NCBI RefSeq assembly: GCF_002356315.1
Contig: NZ_AP018164.1
Coordinates: forward strand, 5,168,661 to 5,232,660
Origin: Mycobacterium shigaense
GTDB taxonomy: Bacteria > Actinomycetota > Actinomycetes > Mycobacteriales > Mycobacteriaceae
Direction: 5' to 3'
Length of the DNA: 64,000 nucleotides
A model generated the notes under the pieces. It was given only the letters and a program-made list of their open reading frames with translations, did no database searches and had not been told where the DNA came from. Positions 44,357 to 54,218 of this stretch are shown here, in pieces. Numbering within the stretch: the first letter of the stretch is position 1; each line of letters begins with the position of its first letter. The translations under genes were made by a program, and so were the position numbers.

Positions 44357-45811
44357 TTAAGCGTTCCCCCGCGACCGCCACCAAGCCAACAGTTCTGCCG
44401 TGGCCTGTTCGTCGGTCATCGGTCCGCGATCCAGCCGCAGCTCCTTCAGGAACCGCCACGCCTCGCCCACCTGGGGACCCGCGGGAATGTCGAGCAGCTT
44501 CATGATCTGGTTGCCGTCCAGATCGGGGCGGACCCGCGCCAGATCCTCCTGGGCGGCCAGCTCTGCGATGCGCGCCTCCAGCTGGTCGTAGTTGGCCTGC
44601 AACCGCGCCGCGCGGCGCTGGTTGCGGGTGGTGCAGTCGGCGCGGACCAACTTGTGCAGCCGCGGCAGCAGCGGCCCCGCGTCGGCGACGTACCGGCGCA
44701 CCGCCGAGTCGGTCCATTTGCCGCCGCCGTAGCCATGAAACCGCAGATGCAGATACACCAGCTGCGAAATGTCGTCGATCAGCTGCTTGGAATATTTGAG
44801 CGCCCGCAGCCGCTTGCGGACCATCTTGGCGCCCACCACCTCGTGGTGATGGAAGCTCACACCGCCGTTGGGCTCGTGGCGCCTGGTCGCGGGCTTACCG
44901 ATGTCATGCAGCAACGCCGCCCAGCGCAGCACCAGGTCGGGGCCCCCCTCAGGAGGCGGGTCCTCCAGGGCGATCGCCTGCCGTAACACCATCAGCGAAT
45001 GCTGGTAAACGTCCTTGTGCTGGTGATGCTCGTCGATGGCCATCTGCATGCCGCCGATTTCGGGCAACACCACCTCACCCATGCCGGTCTGCACGAGCAG
45101 GTCGATCCCGGCGACCGGGTCGACCCCCAGCAACAGCTTGTCCAGCTCGGCCGCCACTCGCTCGATGCTGATGCGGCCCAGCTGCGGGGCCATCTCCTCG
45201 ATCGCCGCCCGCACCCGGGGTGCGACGGTGAAGCCCAGTTGCGAGACGAACCGCGCCGCCCGCAGCATCCGCAGCGGATCGTCGCCGAAGGAGACCTCCG
45301 GAGCCGCCGGGGTGTCCAGCACCCGCGCCCGCAGGGCCGCGAAACCGCCCAGCGGGTCCAAGAATTCGCCCGGCCCGGTCGCCGTGATCCGCACCGCCAT
45401 CGCGTTCACCGTGAAATCGCGACGCACCAGGTCCTCGTCGAGTCGATCGCCGAAGCGCACCTCCGGATTGCGCGAAACCTGGTCGTAGGTATCGGCCCTG
45501 AACGTGGTGATCTCCAGTCGGTGCTCACCCTTGCCGACGCCGACCGTGCCGAACTGGATGCCGGTGTCCCACAGGTGATCTGCCCAGCTCCGCAAGATCT
45601 GCTGCACCTGTTCGGGGCGGGCGTCGGTGGTGAAGTCCAGGTCGGGACTCGGCCTGCCCAGCAAGACATCCCGCACCGAACCGCCGACCAGATACAGCTC
45701 GTGGCCCGCGGCATCGAATGCCGAACCCAGCTCACGCAACAACGGAGTACGCGTATTCAGCGCGACCGCGGCCGCGGTCAGCAGCTCCACATCGTCGGCG
45801 GGGTCCGGCAC
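44357..45811 (-). CDS. pcnA: CCA tRNA nucleotidyltransferase / poly(A) polymerase PcnA
   Basis: 484 aa (Mtb 480), GTG start at 45811. The nucleotidyltransferase head has LYLVGGSVRDVLLGR and DLDFTTDARPEQ, with catalytic Asp residues in DLDF. An HD domain follows (LLHDIGKPATRRHEP), as in other mycobacterial versions. It adds or repairs the 3' CCA of tRNAs; the HD domain gives phosphohydrolase activity in related enzymes. It is divergent from mutT4 over about 100 bp. Confidence 0.96.
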   Translation of the reverse strand: MPDPADDVELLTAAAVALNTRTPLLRELGSAFDAAGHELYLVGGSVRDVLLGRPSPDLDFTTDARPEQVQQILRSWADHLWDTGIQFGTVGVGKGEHRLEITTFRADTYDQVSRNPEVRFGDRLDEDLVRRDFTVNAMAVRITATGPGEFLDPLGGFAALRARVLDTPAAPEVSFGDDPLRMLRAARFVSQLGFTVAPRVRAAIEEMAPQLGRISIERVAAELDKLLLGVDPVAGIDLLVQTGMGEVVLPEIGGMQMAIDEHHQHKDVYQHSLMVLRQAIALEDPPPEGGPDLVLRWAALLHDIGKPATRRHEPNGGVSFHHHEVVGAKMVRKRLRALKYSKQLIDDISQLVYLHLRFHGYGGGKWTDSAVRRYVADAGPLLPRLHKLVRADCTTRNQRRAARLQANYDQLEARIAELAAQEDLARVRPDLDGNQIMKLLDIPAGPQVGEAWRFLKELRLDRGPMTDEQATAELLAWWRSRGNA

Positions 45812-45899
45812 GTTCGTTGAGACTAGTCGCGGTTCGACGGTGCGGTGCCGCCGCGCCCTCTAGCGGCGAGTATGTCCGGGCAGACCCGGCCGTGCCAGC

Positions 45900-45912
45900 T
45901 ACTATCGCTTGG
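45900..45912 (+). promoter_or_regulatory. -10 element giving a leaderless mutT4 transcript
   Basis: TACTAT at 45900-45905 matches the mycobacterial -10 (TANNNT). The GTG of mutT4 begins seven bases later, at 45913, where transcription should start. This predicts an mRNA with no 5' leader, which is common in mycobacteria. No ribosome-binding sequence lies before the GTG, consistent with that. Confidence 0.6.
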
Positions 45913-46647
45913 GTGTCGGACGGCGAACAAGCCAAACCACGTCGGCGCCGCGGACGGCGCCGTAATCGTGGCGCCGTCGCCTCGACCGAGACCAACACGA
46001 ACGGCCGAAGCGGCGAGGACGCCGCGGCGGCCAAGCGGCGCCGGCCCCGCACGCCGCGACACGCACCCGACCGACTACGCACCGTTCATGAAACCTCGGC
46101 GGGCGGACTGGTCATCGACGGCATCGACGGACCGCGCGACGCCCAGGTGGCCGCGCTGATCGGCCGCATCGACCGGCGCGGACGGATGTTGTGGTCGCTG
46201 CCCAAGGGCCACATCGAGCTCGGCGAAACGGCCGAGCAGACCGCCATCCGCGAGGTTGCCGAGGAGACCGGGATTCGCGGCAGCGTGCTCGCCGCGCTGG
46301 GGCGCATCGACTACTGGTTCGTCACCGACGGGCGCCGGGTGCACAAGACCGTGCACCACTATTTGATGCGCTTCTCCGGCGGCGAGCTCTGCGACGAAGA
46401 TCTCGAGGTCGCCGAGGTGGCGTGGGTGCCGATGCACGAGCTGCCGGCGCGGCTGGCCTACGCCGACGAGCGCCGGCTGGCCGAGGTCGCCGACGAACTG
46501 ATCGGAAAGCTGCAGAGCCACGGCCCGTCGGCGCTGCCGCCGCTGCCGCCCAGCTCGCCGCGGCGCCATCCGCAGACCCATTCGCGCACCCGCAACTCCC
46601 AGAAGCCCGACACGGGCCGGAAGAACGGTCACGGGCCGGGGCCGTGA
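45913..46647 (+). CDS. mutT4: Nudix hydrolase MutT4
   Basis: 244 aa (Mtb 248). The start is the GTG at 45913 because the sequence MSDGEQAKPRRRRGRRR from there matches MutT4; upstream in-frame sequence is not conserved. A basic, disordered N-terminal ~50 residues precede the Nudix domain, with the Nudix box from G99 (GHIELGETAEQT) to REVAEETG at ~113-120. The family hydrolyses nucleotide derivatives. Its stop overlaps the start of the next gene (GTGA). Confidence 0.95.
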   Translation: MSDGEQAKPRRRRGRRRNRGAVASTETNTNGRSGEDAAAAKRRRPRTPRHAPDRLRTVHETSAGGLVIDGIDGPRDAQVAALIGRIDRRGRMLWSLPKGHIELGETAEQTAIREVAEETGIRGSVLAALGRIDYWFVTDGRRVHKTVHHYLMRFSGGELCDEDLEVAEVAWVPMHELPARLAYADERRLAEVADELIGKLQSHGPSALPPLPPSSPRRHPQTHSRTRNSQKPDTGRKNGHGPGP

Positions 46648-49061
46648 CCTCGCCACGACTCTGCTGGGCCGGCTTTGTGCGCCTCGTCGCAGCGGTCGGC
46701 ATCGTGGCCGGTTTCGCGGTACTGCTCACCGGGCCCGCCGTCGTGCCCCACGCGGCTGCCGACGAGCCAGGGGCGACGCCGTTCGTCCGCGTCCGCATCG
46801 ACCAGGTGACCCCGGACGTCGTCACGACGACAAGTTCGCCGACCGTCACCGTCAGCGGGATGGTGACCAACATCGGTGACCGCCCGGTCCGCGACGTGAT
46901 GGTCCGGCTCGAACACGCCACCGCGGTGACCACCTCGATCGGCCTGCGCACCTCGCTCGACGGCGCCACCGATCAGTACCAGGCCGCCGCCGATTTTCTC
47001 ACCGTCGCACCCGAATTGCAGCGCGGGCAGGAGGCCGGCTTCACCCTGTCCGCCCCGCTGCGGTCGCTGACCAAGACGTCCATGGGCATCGACCAGCCGG
47101 GCATCTACCCCATCCTGGTCAACGTCAACGGCACGCCCGACTACGGCGCGCCAGCCCGCCTGGACAACGCCCGCTTCCTGCTGCCCGTGATCGGCGTGCC
47201 GCCCGACCAGGCCGACGCCCTGGAGTCGGCCGTCGCGCCCGATACCTCTAAGCCCGTGTGGCTCACGATGCTGTGGCCGCTGGCCGACCGACCCCGCCTG
47301 GCACCGGGCCAACCCGGCGGCACCATCCCCGTGCGGCTGACCGACGACGACTTGGCCACATCCCTGGCCACCGGCGGCCGCCTCGACATCCTGCTGTCCG
47401 CGGCCGAGGTCGCCACCAGCAACGCCGTGGACCCCGACGGCGCGGTCGGGCGCGCGCTATGCCTGGCCATCGACCCGGATCTGCTGGTCACCGTCAACGC
47501 GATGACGGGCGGCTACGTCGTGTCCAACTCCGACGACGGACCAGCCCAGCAGCCGGGCAGCCCGACGCACCCGGGCGCCGGCCAGGCCGCCGCGACGAGT
47601 TGGCTCAATCGGCTCCGCGCGCTGTCCCACCGCACCTGCGTCGCTCCGCTGCCGTACGCCCAGGCCGATCTGGGCGCCCTGCAACGCGTGAACAACCCCG
47701 AGCTGAGCGCGATCGCCACCAACAGTGCCGCCGATATCGTCGACCAAATTCTCGACGTGCGTTCCACCCGCGGCGCCACCCTGCTTCCCGACGGTCCGTT
47801 GACGGGCGGGGTGGTCGGCCTGCTCGGCTCCGACAGCAACACGGTCGCGGTCGCGGCCGCCGACCTGGTCGCACCGGATACGTCGACGACGGCGAGCGCG
47901 CCGACCGACGCCAACGTCGACACCGCGCCGCGGCGGCTGTCTCCCCAGGTGGCGATGGCGCCGTTCGACCCGGCCGTGGGCGCCGCACTGGCCGGCGCGG
48001 GAATCGACCCCACCGTGCCCACCTATCTGAGTCCGTCGCTGACGGTCCGGCTTGCCCACGACTCGAATACCGCGCGGCGACAGGACGCGCTGGGCTCCAT
48101 GTTCTGGCATGCGCTGGATCGTGACGCCGCACCGCGCACCCAGCTACTGGTGCCGCCGGCGGTGTGGAACCTGCAGAACGACGATGCGCAGGTCCTGATG
48201 ACCGCGCTGGCCACCAGCATCCGGTCCGGTCTGGCGGTGGCCCGGCCCCTGCCCGCGGTGATCGCCGAGGCCCAAGCCGTCGACAAGGCCAGCACCGAAC
48301 CGGCGGACCCGCCGGCGATCGATGACTCGGAGCGCGGCCGGTTCGCTGACGACGTCACCGCCGACGTCGGCGGTCAGGCCGCACGCCTGGAACGGCTCAC
48401 CTCCGCGCTGAGCACCGATGAGCGCACCGGGCTGACCGGCATTCAGTACACCGCGCCGCTTCGCGAGGACATGCTGCGCGCGCTGAGCCAATCGCAGCCG
48501 CCCGACACCCGCAATGGGCGGGCACAGCAGCGGCTGGCCGTCGTCGGCAACACGATCAACGACCTGTACGGCGCGGTCACCATCGTCAACCCGGGCGGCT
48601 CCTACACCCTGGCGACCGAGCACAGCCCACTCCCGTTGGCCCTGCACAACGGCCTCGCCGTCCCGATCAAGGTCCGGCTGCAGGTGGATGCGCCGCCGGG
48701 AATGAGGGTCACCGACGTCGGGCAGATCGAGTTGCCGCCTGGGTATCTGCCGTTGCGGGTGCCGATCGAGGTCAACTTCACCCAGCGGGTGGCCATCGAC
48801 GTGTCGTTGCACACCCCCGACGGCACCCGGCTGGGCGAACCGGTGCGCCTGTCGGTGCACTCCAACGCCTACGGCAAGGTGCTTTTCGGGATCACGCTGA
48901 GCGCGGCGGCAGTGCTGGTGCTGCTGGCCGGCCGGCGGCTTTGGCACCGGTTCCGCGGCCAGCCCGACCGTGCCGACCTCGACCGCCCCGACCCGCCGGC
49001 TCCGAACTCCGCTGCCCGCCAAGCGATCCGGCCGCGGGTGGATGAAGAGCACCGCGTATGA
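46644..49061 (+). CDS. DUF6049 membrane-anchored protein (Rv3909-type)
   Basis: 805 aa (Mtb Rv3909 802) from the GTG at 46644, which overlaps the mutT4 stop; longer readings of the frame cover mutT4 only. A signal peptide at ~1-35 (LVAAVGIVAGFAVLLTGPAV), a long extracytoplasmic part with β-sandwich-like segments (SPTVTVSGMVTNIGDRPVRD), and a C-terminal membrane span (LFGITLSAAAVLVLLAGRRL) are visible. It overlaps mviN by four bases. The tight link with MviN suggests a role in cell-envelope synthesis; no activity is known. Confidence 0.9.
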   Translation: MTSPRLCWAGFVRLVAAVGIVAGFAVLLTGPAVVPHAAADEPGATPFVRVRIDQVTPDVVTTTSSPTVTVSGMVTNIGDRPVRDVMVRLEHATAVTTSIGLRTSLDGATDQYQAAADFLTVAPELQRGQEAGFTLSAPLRSLTKTSMGIDQPGIYPILVNVNGTPDYGAPARLDNARFLLPVIGVPPDQADALESAVAPDTSKPVWLTMLWPLADRPRLAPGQPGGTIPVRLTDDDLATSLATGGRLDILLSAAEVATSNAVDPDGAVGRALCLAIDPDLLVTVNAMTGGYVVSNSDDGPAQQPGSPTHPGAGQAAATSWLNRLRALSHRTCVAPLPYAQADLGALQRVNNPELSAIATNSAADIVDQILDVRSTRGATLLPDGPLTGGVVGLLGSDSNTVAVAAADLVAPDTSTTASAPTDANVDTAPRRLSPQVAMAPFDPAVGAALAGAGIDPTVPTYLSPSLTVRLAHDSNTARRQDALGSMFWHALDRDAAPRTQLLVPPAVWNLQNDDAQVLMTALATSIRSGLAVARPLPAVIAEAQAVDKASTEPADPPAIDDSERGRFADDVTADVGGQAARLERLTSALSTDERTGLTGIQYTAPLREDMLRALSQSQPPDTRNGRAQQRLAVVGNTINDLYGAVTIVNPGGSYTLATEHSPLPLALHNGLAVPIKVRLQVDAPPGMRVTDVGQIELPPGYLPLRVPIEVNFTQRVAIDVSLHTPDGTRLGEPVRLSVHSNAYGKVLFGITLSAAAVLVLLAGRRLWHRFRGQPDRADLDRPDPPAPNSAARQAIRPRVDEEHRV

Positions 49062-52000
49062 AACCCGCCTACCGGCGGACCCCCCCGCCGCCGCGGCCGG
49101 CGGCATCGCCCGCCCGCCGCCCCGGGCCGCCGACCGGCCCCCTGCCCCCCGTGCCGGAGCTGGCCCGTCGCCGCGCCGAGCTCTCGGACGCCGCCCTGGT
49201 CTCCCGGTCGTGGGCGATGGCGTTCGCGACGCTGGTCAGCCGGATCACCGGCTTCGCGCGCATCGTCGTGCTGGCCGCGATCCTGGGTGCCGCGCTGTCC
49301 AGCGCTTTCTCGGTGGCCAATCAGCTGCCGAACCTGGTGGCCGCGCTGGTGCTGGAGGCGACGTTCACCGCGATCTTCGTCCCGGTGCTGGCCCGTGCCG
49401 AGCAGAGCGATCCGGACGGCGGCGCGGCTTTCGTCCGGCGCCTGGTCACGGTGACGACGGCACTGCTGGGGGTGGCGACGGCGGTGTCCGTGGCGGCCGC
49501 GCCACTGCTGGTGCGGCTGATGCTCGGCCGCGACCCGCAGGTCAACGAGCCGCTGACCGTCGCCTTCGCCTACCTGCTGCTGCCGCAGGTGCTCGCCTAC
49601 GGCCTCACCTCGGTGTTCATGGCAATCCTGAACACCCGCAACGTGTTCGGGCCCACGGCGTGGGCGCCGGTCGTCAACAATCTGGTCGCGCTGGCGACGC
49701 TGGCGGTGTACGTCGCGGTGCCCGGTCAGCTGTCCGTCGATCCGGTCCGGATGGGCAACGCCAAGCTGCTGGTGCTCGGCATCGGCACGACCGCCGGCGT
49801 CTTCGCGCAGACCGCGGTGCTGCTGATCGCGCTCAAGCGCGAGGGCATCAGCCTGCGCCCGCTGTGGGGTATCGACGAGCGGCTGCGACGCTTCGGCACG
49901 ATGGCCACCGCGATGGTGCTCTACGTGCTGATCAGTCAGGTCGGCCTGGTGGTCGGCAACCAGATCGCCAGTACCGCAGCGGCTTCGGGCCCGGCGATCT
50001 ACAACTACACCTGGCTGGTATTGATGTTGCCGTTCGGCATGATCGGCGTGACGGTGCTGACCGTGGTGATGCCGCGGCTGAGCCGCAACGCCGCGGCCGA
50101 CGACACCGAGGCCGTGCTCGCCGACCTGTCCCTGGCGACGCGGCTGACGCTGATCACGCTGATTCCGATCGTGGCGTTCATGACCGTCGGCGGCCCCGCG
50201 ATCGGTAGCGCCCTGTTCGCCTACGGCCACTTCGGCGGGGTCGACGCCGCCTACCTGGGGGCCGCTATCGCGTTGTCGGCGTTCACCCTGATCCCCTACG
50301 GCCTGGTGCTGCTGCAGCTGCGGGTGTTCTATGCGCGCGAGCAGCCGTGGAGGCCGCTCGTGGTCATCCTGGTCATCACCGCCGTGAAGATCGTCGGCTC
50401 GGTGTTGGCCCCGCACGTCACCCACGACCCCAAGCTGGTGGCCGGATTCCTCGGCCTGGCCAACGGGCTCGGCTTCCTGGCCGGCGCGGTCGTCGGCTAT
50501 CTGCTGCTGCGTCGTGCCCTGCTGCCCGCCGGCGGTCAGCTCGTCGGCGTCGCCGAGATGCGCACCATCCTGGTCACGCTCGTTGCCTCGATGCTGGCCG
50601 GCCTGACCGCGCTGGTGGCCGACCGGCTGCTCGCCCTTGACGAGTTGACCGCCCGCGGCGGCGCGGCCGGCTCGCTGCTGCGGTTGTTCGTGCTCGCCCT
50701 CATCATGCTGCCCATCATGCTGGCCGTCATGGTCCGCGCGCGGGTGCCCGAGGCGCAAGCAGCGCTCGCTGCGGTCCGGCGCCGGGTCACGGGCCGCGGC
50801 AGCGGTGAGCCCCCCGCGGGCCCGGCAGTTATGCCAAACGGATCGTCTCGGCGGCCTCCCGTCACGTACCCTGAGCACAGGAATTCATCCCCGCCGGGGG
50901 GCCCCGCGCGTCAGGTGGCGGTCCAAGAGCCGATCCGGCGCAGGCCTCCGGAGCGGGCATCGAGCGCCCAGCTAGCGAAAGGACCGGAGGTGACTGAACG
51001 CCCGACTGAGAGCGCGGCACCCAGCCCCGCGCCCGGTCCGCCATCGCCGCATCCTGCTGCCGACGACTTTCAGCCCGACATCCCGGCCGGATCGTCGGCA
51101 CCGCCACCCGAAGTGCGTAACGGGGACCTGCCCGGCGCGCATGCCCGCAGCTCTGCCCCGCCCGACGCGCCCCACGAACGCGCCGCGGACAGCGCGGGGT
51201 CCTCGGACGACGGTCACCTGGTGCCGGGCGCGCGGATCTCCGGCGGACGCTACCGATTGCTGGTCTTCCACGGCGGCGTGCCTCCCCTGCAGTTCTGGCA
51301 GGCGCTCGACACCGCGCTGGACCGGCAAGTCGCGCTCACCTTCGTCGACCCGGACGGATCGCTGCCCGAGGAGGTGCTGCAGGAGATCCTGTCGCGCACC
51401 CTGCGCCTGTCCCGGATCGATAAGCCGGGTATCGCCCGGGTGCTCGACGTCGTCCACACCGGTTCCGGGGGCCTGGTCGTCGCGGAGTGGATTCGCGGCG
51501 GATCGCTGCAGGAGGTGGCGGACACCGCGCCGTCGCCCATCGGCGCCGTGCGGGCCATGCAGTCGTTGGCCGCGGCCGCCGACGCGGCCCACCGCGCCGG
51601 CGTCGCCCTCTCGATCGACCACCCCAGCCGGGTGCGCGTCAGCATCGAGGGCGACGTGGTGCTGGCATATCCGGCGACCATGCCCGACGCCAACCCTCAG
51701 GACGACATCCGCGGAATCGGTGCCTCGCTGTACGCGCTGCTGGTCGACCGGTGGCCGCTGCCGGAGTTCGGGGTGCGCAGTGGGCTCGCGCCGGCCGATC
51801 GTGACGCCGGCGGCCTGCCGGTCGAGCCCACCGTCATCGACCGCGACATTCCGTTCCAGATCTCCGCGGTCGCGGCCCGGGCCGTCCAGGAGGACGGTGG
51901 AATCCGCAGCGCGTCGACACTGTTGAACCTCCTCCAGCAGGCGACGGCGGTGGCCGACCACACCGAGGTACTCGGGCCCGTCGACGACTCGACGGCCGAG

Positions 52001-52681
52001 CCCAGCCCCGCCCCCCTCGGTCGCGAGTACACGACATCGGTGCAACGCCGCCGCGGGCTGCTGATCGGAATCGGCGCGGCCGTCGCCATCATCGTGGTTG
52101 CGCTGCTGGTGCTGGCCTCGATCGTCAGCAAGATCTTCGGCAACGTCGGCGGGCTGAACAAGGACGAACTCGGGCTCAACGGACCGAGCTCGTCGAGCGC
52201 GTCGTCGGCCCCGCCCTCCGCTCCGGCCGGCAGCAAGATCAAGCCCACCAAGGCGACCGTCTTCTCCCCCGACGGCGATCCCGACAATCCGGGTGCGGCC
52301 GGTCAGGCGATCGACGGCGACCCCGGCACCGCCTGGACCACGGAGGTCTATACCGACGCCGTGCCCTTCCCCTCGTTCAAGCAGGGCGAGGGGCTGCTGC
52401 TGCAGTTGCCGGGCCCGACGGTGGTCGGCCAGGTCAGCATCGACACTCCGAGCACCGGGACGAAGGTGGAGATTCGCTCCGCGTCCACGGCGACGCCGGC
52501 GAAACTCGAGGACACCACGCTGCTGGCCCCGGCCTTCGCGCTCCAGCCCGGCCACAACGTCATACCGGTGCGCGCCGCTGCGCCGACATCGAATCTGCTG
52601 GTGTGGATTTCCACGCTCGGCACCACCAATGGTAAGAGCCAGGCCGGCCTCTCGGAGATCACGGTTCAGGCCGCCTCCTGA
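49058..52681 (+). CDS. mviN: Lipid II flippase MurJ/MviN with pseudokinase and sugar-binding domains
   Basis: 1207 aa (Mtb 1184). After a Pro/Arg-rich tail of ~45 residues come ~14 membrane spans (to ~560) of the MurJ fold. A disordered linker follows, then a pseudokinase domain (~720-960, GARISGGRYRLLVFHGG), a single membrane span at ~1001-1023, and an extracytoplasmic galactose-binding-like domain. In Mtb the pseudokinase is phosphorylated by PknB and binds FhaA, which restrains peptidoglycan synthesis. The domain set here is complete. Confidence 0.95.
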   Translation: MKPAYRRTPPPPRPAASPARRPGPPTGPLPPVPELARRRAELSDAALVSRSWAMAFATLVSRITGFARIVVLAAILGAALSSAFSVANQLPNLVAALVLEATFTAIFVPVLARAEQSDPDGGAAFVRRLVTVTTALLGVATAVSVAAAPLLVRLMLGRDPQVNEPLTVAFAYLLLPQVLAYGLTSVFMAILNTRNVFGPTAWAPVVNNLVALATLAVYVAVPGQLSVDPVRMGNAKLLVLGIGTTAGVFAQTAVLLIALKREGISLRPLWGIDERLRRFGTMATAMVLYVLISQVGLVVGNQIASTAAASGPAIYNYTWLVLMLPFGMIGVTVLTVVMPRLSRNAAADDTEAVLADLSLATRLTLITLIPIVAFMTVGGPAIGSALFAYGHFGGVDAAYLGAAIALSAFTLIPYGLVLLQLRVFYAREQPWRPLVVILVITAVKIVGSVLAPHVTHDPKLVAGFLGLANGLGFLAGAVVGYLLLRRALLPAGGQLVGVAEMRTILVTLVASMLAGLTALVADRLLALDELTARGGAAGSLLRLFVLALIMLPIMLAVMVRARVPEAQAALAAVRRRVTGRGSGEPPAGPAVMPNGSSRRPPVTYPEHRNSSPPGGPARQVAVQEPIRRRPPERASSAQLAKGPEVTERPTESAAPSPAPGPPSPHPAADDFQPDIPAGSSAPPPEVRNGDLPGAHARSSAPPDAPHERAADSAGSSDDGHLVPGARISGGRYRLLVFHGGVPPLQFWQALDTALDRQVALTFVDPDGSLPEEVLQEILSRTLRLSRIDKPGIARVLDVVHTGSGGLVVAEWIRGGSLQEVADTAPSPIGAVRAMQSLAAAADAAHRAGVALSIDHPSRVRVSIEGDVVLAYPATMPDANPQDDIRGIGASLYALLVDRWPLPEFGVRSGLAPADRDAGGLPVEPTVIDRDIPFQISAVAARAVQEDGGIRSASTLLNLLQQATAVADHTEVLGPVDDSTAEPSPAPLGREYTTSVQRRRGLLIGIGAAVAIIVVALLVLASIVSKIFGNVGGLNKDELGLNGPSSSSASSAPPSAPAGSKIKPTKATVFSPDGDPDNPGAAGQAIDGDPGTAWTTEVYTDAVPFPSFKQGEGLLLQLPGPTVVGQVSIDTPSTGTKVEIRSASTATPAKLEDTTLLAPAFALQPGHNVIPVRAAAPTSNLLVWISTLGTTNGKSQAGLSEITVQAAS

Positions 52682-52743
52682 CATTCACAACGGGCCCGGT
52701 CAGGTGAAGTGCCGCACCCCGACCGATTGGTTACTGTCCGGCC

Positions 52744-53325
52744 GTGGGGTTGGGGGGACGGATCCAGTGCGAGCGCAGTGACGCCGAGCTGCTGGCCGCC
52801 CATGTCGCCGGCGACCGCCACGCCTTCGCCGAGCTGTTCGGGCGTCATCAACGCCAACTGCACCGCCTGGCGCGGCTGACCACCCGCAGCCGCGAGGACG
52901 CCGAAGACGCCCTGCAGGACGCGATGCTGTCGGCGCACCGGGGCGCCGGGTCCTTCCGGCACGACGCCGCGGTCGCCAGCTGGCTGCACCGCATCGTGCT
53001 CAACGCCTGCCTCGACCGGCTGCGCCGCGCCAAGACCCACCGGACCACTCCCCTGGAAGACATCTACCCGGTGCCCGATCGGACCGCTCAGGTCGAGACC
53101 GCGATCGGCGTACAGCGCGCGCTCATGCGGCTGCCTGTCGAGCAGCGGGCCGCCGTGGTGGCCGTCGACATGCAGGGCTACTCGATCGCCGACACGGCCC
53201 GGCTGCTCGGCGTCGCCGAGGGGACCGTCAAGAGCCGCTGCGCGCGCGCCCGGGTGCGGCTGGCCCAGCTGCTGGGCCACCTCGACGCTTACACCGTGCC
53301 GGAGCGCCCCGCCGGGCAGCACTAG
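52744..53325 (+). CDS. sigM: ECF RNA polymerase sigma factor SigM
   Basis: 193 aa, GTG start at 52744. Region 2 (ERSDAELLAAHVAGDRHAF, then EDAEDALQDAMLSAHR) and region 4 (IADTARLLGVAEGTVKSRCA) are clear and closely match Mtb SigM. In Mtb SigM regulates esx and cell-surface lipid genes. The anti-sigma factor gene follows 56 bp downstream. Only ECF-type regions 2 and 4 are present, with no C-terminal extension. Confidence 0.95.
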   Translation: MGLGGRIQCERSDAELLAAHVAGDRHAFAELFGRHQRQLHRLARLTTRSREDAEDALQDAMLSAHRGAGSFRHDAAVASWLHRIVLNACLDRLRRAKTHRTTPLEDIYPVPDRTAQVETAIGVQRALMRLPVEQRAAVVAVDMQGYSIADTARLLGVAEGTVKSRCARARVRLAQLLGHLDAYTVPERPAGQH

Positions 53326-53381
53326 CCAATTCCGCGAGCCGTGCATGGCCGCCCGGGTGGGCATGACGGACACTGGGGCGG

Positions 53382-54116
53382 ATGGGTGAAGTCGAGAAAC
53401 CAGCATCAGACCCGCCGCTGACGGTCGAGCTCCTTGCCGATCTGCAGGCCGGTCTGCTGGACGACGCCGCCGCCGCTCGGGTCCGCAGGCAGGTCCGCGC
53501 CGATCCACGTGCCCAGGGGGCGCTGCGGGCTCTCGACCGGGTACGCCGCGATCTGGCCGCCGCCGGCGCCGACGAGGCCCCCGCGGTGCCCGCGGAGGTC
53601 ACCGCCCGCATCACCGCGACGCTGCAGTCCGCGACCACGGGGCCGCCCGGCGGCTCCACCCACGCGGCTCGCCCGCACCTGCCTCCCGCCCGGCTTGTCG
53701 CGGCCATTGCCGGGGCGTGTGCGGCGCTGGCCGCGGTCGCGTTCGGCACGGTGGCGTTGCTGCGCGAGCCGGCGCCCACCCCTAGCACCGGCCCCACCGC
53801 CGAGCACATCACCGTGTCGACGCCCCCGGCGGCGATCCCGCTGTCGGCGGCCGACCTGCGCGAACTGCTGCACCAGCCGCCGGACTTCGGCCCACTCAGC
53901 GACCCGGCGCGGCGCGCGTCCTGCCTCAGCGGCCTCGGCTACCCGGCGTCCACGCTGGTGCTGGGCGGGCACCCCGTGGAGATCAACGCCCGCCCCGGGA
54001 TCGTGCTGGTGCTGCCCGCCGATACGCCAGACAACCTCACCGTCTTCGCGGTGTCGCTGAATTGCAGCGCCGCCGATACCGGGCTGCTGGCCGACACCCA
54101 GATTCCCCGCGCTTAG
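53382..54116 (+). CDS. rsmA: Anti-sigma-M factor RsmA
   Basis: 244 aa (Mtb Rv3912 ~254). The cytosolic N-terminal ~90 residues (LTVELLADLQAGLLDDAAA) form the sigma-binding part. One membrane span lies at ~104-124 (VAAIAGACAALAAVAFGTVA), followed by an external domain with two Cys. It holds SigM inactive at the membrane. The gene symbol is the anti-sigma name, not the rRNA dimethyltransferase of the same symbol. Confidence 0.88.
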   Translation: MGEVEKPASDPPLTVELLADLQAGLLDDAAAARVRRQVRADPRAQGALRALDRVRRDLAAAGADEAPAVPAEVTARITATLQSATTGPPGGSTHAARPHLPPARLVAAIAGACAALAAVAFGTVALLREPAPTPSTGPTAEHITVSTPPAAIPLSAADLRELLHQPPDFGPLSDPARRASCLSGLGYPASTLVLGGHPVEINARPGIVLVLPADTPDNLTVFAVSLNCSAADTGLLADTQIPRA

Positions 54117-54154
54117 GTTGGTGCCACGTGTTGCGCCCGGGTTATGCCAACCGC

Positions 54155-54181
54155 GGGAACACCCGCGCCTACGCTGGCGTT
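54155..54181 (+). promoter_or_regulatory. SigH/SigE-type ECF promoter of trxB2-trxC
   Basis: GGGAAC (54155-54160) and CGTT (54178-54181) are separated by 17 bases, fitting the GGAAC-N16-19-CGTT consensus of oxidative-stress ECF sigma factors. Transcription should start near 54188, about 30 bases before the trxB2 ATG. In Mtb the thioredoxin genes are under SigH control. Confidence 0.7.
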
Positions 54182-54218
54182 CGAGAAGTTGAAAATATTT
54201 TGTACCGGAAAGGCTGGT

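Noticed and set aside
48869..50878. 669-codon open frame antisense to Rv3909/mviN
   Set aside because: Extreme Gln/His/Arg/Gly composition, typical of the reverse strand of high-GC genes; mviN has complete domains on the other strand.
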